DNA from: Schistosoma haematobium
Lineage: Eukaryota; Platyhelminthes; Trematoda; Strigeidida; Schistosomatidae
Direction of reading: 5' to 3'
Length of the DNA: 64,000 nucleotides
Assembly (NCBI RefSeq): GCF_000699445.3
Contig: NC_067202.1
Span: 6,930,458 to 6,994,457, forward strand
Under the pieces are notes generated by a model. That model was not told the origin of the DNA. It searched no databases and was given only the letters and a program-made list of their open reading frames with translations. Below are positions 60,831-64,000 of the stretch, in pieces. Made by a program: the position numbers and the translations under genes. Position 1 is the stretch's first letter. Each line of letters begins with the position of its first letter.

Positions 60831-62413
60831 TTCAATGTCACACATTAACTCGGCGCCCAAATACTGTGAAACTACTCGTTAAAATCTAGACGAAAGTGCT
60901 TATTTACTAAACCAGTTAAAATTCTTTCTGTGCAGTAGAATCGACGAAGGTTAGATCAGAAATCCAAGTCCTTCAGTACATCGTAATACCTTTATCCAAT
61001 TTAGATTCTTTGATATTCATTTATTTACATCTTCAATCGATCATCTATGTGAGTTTAGAAAGACAGTAGGTCTATTCTAGAAACAATTCCAAAATTTGCT
61101 GAATGCTTTGATAAGCTAATAAGTAGGTAATTTAACTGATCGCTCTGTTAGGAAAGTATATACGTTTAGCTTTGGATTTTCCAGTTCAATTCACACTTCT
61201 GTTTAAGAATTACTCCTCAACGCATGGGCTATTTCCTGAGAATACATAAAACAGACTCAAAAATACCCACATAACAAACTCAGTTGTTGGTTGTGACTCG
61301 TAGAGACCTGTATAGACTCTATTTTGTCCATCATGATTACTTCTACAGACTAAACCGTCTAAAATCCTAATGAATTACTTTAAGATTACCTGAGATTATG
61401 AATATATAAAAATCGTTAAAAAACAGTCTTATTTCGTTGTAGAGTTAAAAATGACGAGGCATATTGGTTTAATGAAATCACATCATGAACATCTGGTAAG
61501 TATTTTGCGAGTGGCTATTCGACCCAGAAAGTCCTATTCGAAGTACATACTGATCTGACTGTCGACAGAGATTCTACTTTAGAAACTCATCTTTATATCA
61601 ATTATATTCGAATTAGATGAATGAGAGTGACCAATAGTAAATAATGGGGACGTACAACTCAAATTGTGAGAAGTGTGTGTAAATATAAAAGCTACCTAAA
61701 ACTGTAATTAAAGGTAAGTCCATTCACCTGGATTACATAGAACTATTATTTCAAACAAGATTTAAATTTGTTTCATAATGGCAAAAGCAAACGAATTAAA
61801 TATGCTGTCATACTAAGTTCGGTAGGATGCATGTCAGAATCCAGATTTATATCCCTCTTGTTGCTGCAACCAGTTGTTTTGTCAGGACGACCACTTTTTC
61901 TGCTGATTTTAGTCGATGAGATGAAATATTCTTACTCGAAATTTATTGTGAAGCGAATAAGCATAACTAAAACTTATTTAAGTTTAAACTGAGAAACACA
62001 ACCGCCAACCTAAACATAAGTAGTATGTGAACCTGAGATTATATGGCCCCAATCAATTCAATCACCAAGCTATTATTCCACTGGGAATTAGTTTGAGCAG
62101 TGACTGAAAACAAACGGAAACTATTGGCAAACAGTATAATAGCAATAAGGACATTTGAAGCTTATTGTATCCGAAAACACGGAAGAAATTAGATAAACAT
62201 TTCATTATTATGTTAATATGTTTGCACTAGTATTAATTTTACAAAAATCTCAGAAACTGAATTATCATAGTATATTGACCTCAGAAATACACAGCCAAGA
62301 GTATTCATTTTCACGTACTTGGAAGCTCAGGTTTTATGTTTCTATACACATTTAGTTAATTAAAGAACTGCTACAACGAAGTTAAATCTAGGAGTCAGAT
62401 ATTTAGAATATTC
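60831..62413. other. gene-free stretch before the cytochrome c exon
   Basis: A possible exon-like interval at 61440-61496 (see findings) is the only candidate. The frame at 61768-61992 has no recognisable similarity. The - strand 3' UTR of cytochrome c should begin at 62413, but I see no unambiguous AATAAA for it. Confidence 0.35.
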
Positions 62414-62559
62414 TTATTTTGTTGCTTCTTTAAGGTAGGAAATAATATCATTGCGATCAGCTTCCTTCTTTAAACCAGCAAACACCATTTTTGTACCAGG
62501 AATATACTTTTTTGGATTTTCCAAATATTCAAATAGAGTCTGCTCATTCCATATAATGC
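62414..62559 (-). CDS. CYCS: cytochrome c, last coding exon (partial gene)
   Basis: The minus strand encodes the C-terminal 47 residues of mitochondrial cytochrome c, the intermembrane-space electron carrier between complexes III and IV. It begins [20 protein letters not shown], then [20 protein letters not shown], then YLKEATK and a TAA (62414-62416). [14 protein letters not shown] carries the Met that is the second haem ligand, and FAGLKK follows as in all animals. The acceptor TTGCTTAG puts the intron inside a glycine codon (G|GC), where other animal cytochrome c genes are interrupted. The haem-binding CxxCH exon is not in the remaining 1.4 kb, so it lies beyond the window. The gene is convergent with AP3B. 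Confidence 0.95.
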
Positions 62560-63028
62560 CTAAGCAATAATGAAAGAATTGATAAGTGGAAATAGTGGTT
62601 CATGAAATAAAGAAGCAAAAAGCATATTTACACCTTAAATACTTGACTTACTTTATTAAGTGTTAAATGAATTAGCAAATGTATTGATGGTTTATGTGAT
62701 AATAATATTGTTAGTAAAAAATCTCTCACAAGTTTGCATAAGTGAAAATTACCAGTTATTCGTAAAACACAGATAATCTTTGGAGACTGACGATAAATGT
62801 TTGTTCAGGTTTGTGAACAGAAGATTGTTATAGTACGTAATAGTTTGCTACCACTAGTAAATAATTTCCTAAATCAACGTAATTTTTCAATCCCACTTAC
62901 ATCTTTTATACACAGTCTAGACGGACATAATGTACTGGTAACTAGAAGTCATAAGAATAAAATCCGTTGGATCAACGAATGGGTGTATAAAATACAAGTA
63001 ATTAGGCATCATCAATCGAAGGACAGTT
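62560..63028 (-). other. cytochrome c intron (part)
   Basis: This stretch is the intron upstream of the last cytochrome c exon, read on the minus strand. It is AT-rich with no exon or named repeat. I searched for a CxxCH-encoding exon on the minus strand and found none. Confidence 0.5.
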
Positions 63029-63290
63029 TTAACAGTCAGTCAGTAACAACGTAGAACTTTGTACGTACGTACATCAGTTCGAGTTGCCATACCACATTAG
63101 CACAGAGATGCAGTTGTCGACTCAAATCCCGTGGTGGTAGAGGTAGTAAGAGTATGAGCAGTAATCGGAAACATTAGGGTTTGTAGACGTTATTTAAAGA
63201 GCATAATCCAGTGAAGTAAATTTGGGAAGAGAAAAAAGAGACAACGAGGAATCAGGAGATTAGAATTCGGCAAAGAAAATATTATATCAT
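63029..63290 (-). mobile_element. RTE family 2 3' UTR fragment
   Basis: The stretch matches 13118-13380 in the same orientation: AGTCAGTCAGTAACAACGTA, then CATCAGTTCGAGTTGCCATA, then GTAATCGGAAACATTAGGGT. It lies in the presumed cytochrome c intron, in sense with that gene. The element body is absent. Confidence 0.75.
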
Positions 63291-63301
63291 GATTAGGAAG
63301 T

Positions 63302-63770
63302 CATGCCCTGGTACGGCCGAGAGTGAGGAGAGTCCATTTTCCCTCTCAAAATGCTCTCACATGTCCACATGCATACAACCACTGTCAGGGAAGTCCTACT
63401 CACTGCCTTCTCGCGGTGGTGTTGTTTACAAAATTGAGAGGACGAATAGCGTATGTCCGACGCTTTAACTGGGTCGGTGGATACGGAGTTGAACACGGGA
63501 GTTGGAAAACCCTGATTACAAACTGATAGGCTCCAGAATCCTGAGGGAACAAATGGCGTACAAACCTATTGTTGGTCACCAGCTACCATGGAACTGCATC
63601 TCCTTACGTTGCTCCACTGCCATGTGGATTAGACGTTTAGGTCAAAGGCTTGGGTGTAGCCCCCTAGGAGAACCATCTGCTTCGGTTTGGGCAACCGGGG
63701 AGTATCCTAGCCTTCGCACAAACCGAACGATTTATGTGGCGCATAATCATTTGGTGTTTAAATAAAATAA
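63302..63770 (+). repeat. unclassified composite element, body copy
   Basis: The copy begins ATGCCCTGGTACGGCCGAGA and ends in AAATAAAATAAAG. It keeps the open frame 63502-63765 with MAYKPIVGHQLPWNCI, ASVWATGEYPSLRTNR and IYVAHNHLVFK. Copies 1 and 2 lie in AP3B intron 15 and another at 55108-55893. Here the upstream tandem array is missing. Confidence 0.65.
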
Positions 63771-64000
63771 AGTCATGCAAAATTTAGACATCGGAAGTTA
63801 CGTCTGGAATGAAATAAAGGAGAAAGAAACCATGTCAACATAAAAGTGGAAATATTCAAGCTGAGATATCAGGACCACTTATAGTTTCTATCCTAGGAAA
63901 CGAGTGGTCGCTGAACCATATCATTCTGGATGAACCGTATCAAGCCCAAAGATATCATCCCACTTGTTCCACCACATGTCGAGGAATAGCGAACTCAGTT
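63771..64000. other. right edge, no feature seen
   Basis: No exon, RNA gene or repeat is recognised. It is presumably still inside the cytochrome c intron. Confidence 0.35.

Noticed and set aside
62797..63054. Plus-strand 85-codon frame near the cytochrome c exon
   Set aside because: No recognisable domain. It lies in the presumed cytochrome c intron and runs into the RTE 3' UTR fragment, so it is likely chance.
1..64000. CRISPR arrays, bacterial operons or phage genes
   Set aside because: None seen. Split exons with GT-AG introns, SINEs and non-LTR elements make this animal nuclear DNA.

Overview
The window is AT-rich, intron-rich animal DNA from a schistosome or close trematode relative. 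The grounds are: protein exons of bilaterian type split by repeat-filled introns, one 54-base intron near the 5' end beside introns of up to 4.7 kb, CR1- and RTE-clade retrotransposon remnants of the kind known from Schistosoma, and short tRNA-headed repeats that carry hammerhead ribozymes (the S. mansoni SM-alpha type). I cannot assign the species.

Two host genes are visible. The first fills two thirds of the window on the + strand: the large beta subunit of the AP-3 adaptor complex (AP3B), reconstructed here as 22 coding exons from the ATG at 5876 to the stop at 48532-48534, with a poly(A) signal at 48822. Twenty of the 21 splice joins are phase-consistent and give a continuous adaptin trunk, an acidic serine-rich hinge and a C-terminal ear domain. 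The join between the last two exons is out of phase, so a small exon is probably missing or one boundary is wrong. The second gene is the last coding exon of cytochrome c on the - strand (62414-62559). It begins inside the glycine codon where animal cytochrome c genes carry an intron. Its upstream exon(s) should lie beyond the right edge.

Layout. 1-5.9 kb: a broken CR1-like element and a Ty3/Gypsy integrase remnant upstream of AP3B. 5.9-48.5 kb: AP3B, its introns packed with two RTE families, two hammerhead-bearing SINE families, a Penelope-like GIY-YIG fragment and microsatellites. One RTE copy in intron 16 has a clean 14-bp target-site duplication. 48.9-52.3 kb: pieces of the second RTE family beginning about 40 bp after the AP3B poly(A) signal. 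52.3-62.4 kb: gene-free DNA holding a composite element with 3 x 67-bp tandem repeats, a MITE-like inverted-repeat element and a Penelope-type foldback. 62.4-64 kb: cytochrome c exon, an RTE 3' end and another copy of the composite element.

The most interesting signal is RNA-level. Two apparently distinct tRNA-headed SINE families share one plan: Pol III box A/B head, then a hammerhead ribozyme with a self-complementary stem III, then a tail. Several copies of the second family keep the whole catalytic consensus. Two opposed copies form a ~148-bp-arm palindrome inside an AP3B intron. The second candidate novelty is the unclassified composite element, of which three copies keep a homologous short reading frame. 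All repeat-family names are by recognition only and no database was consulted.
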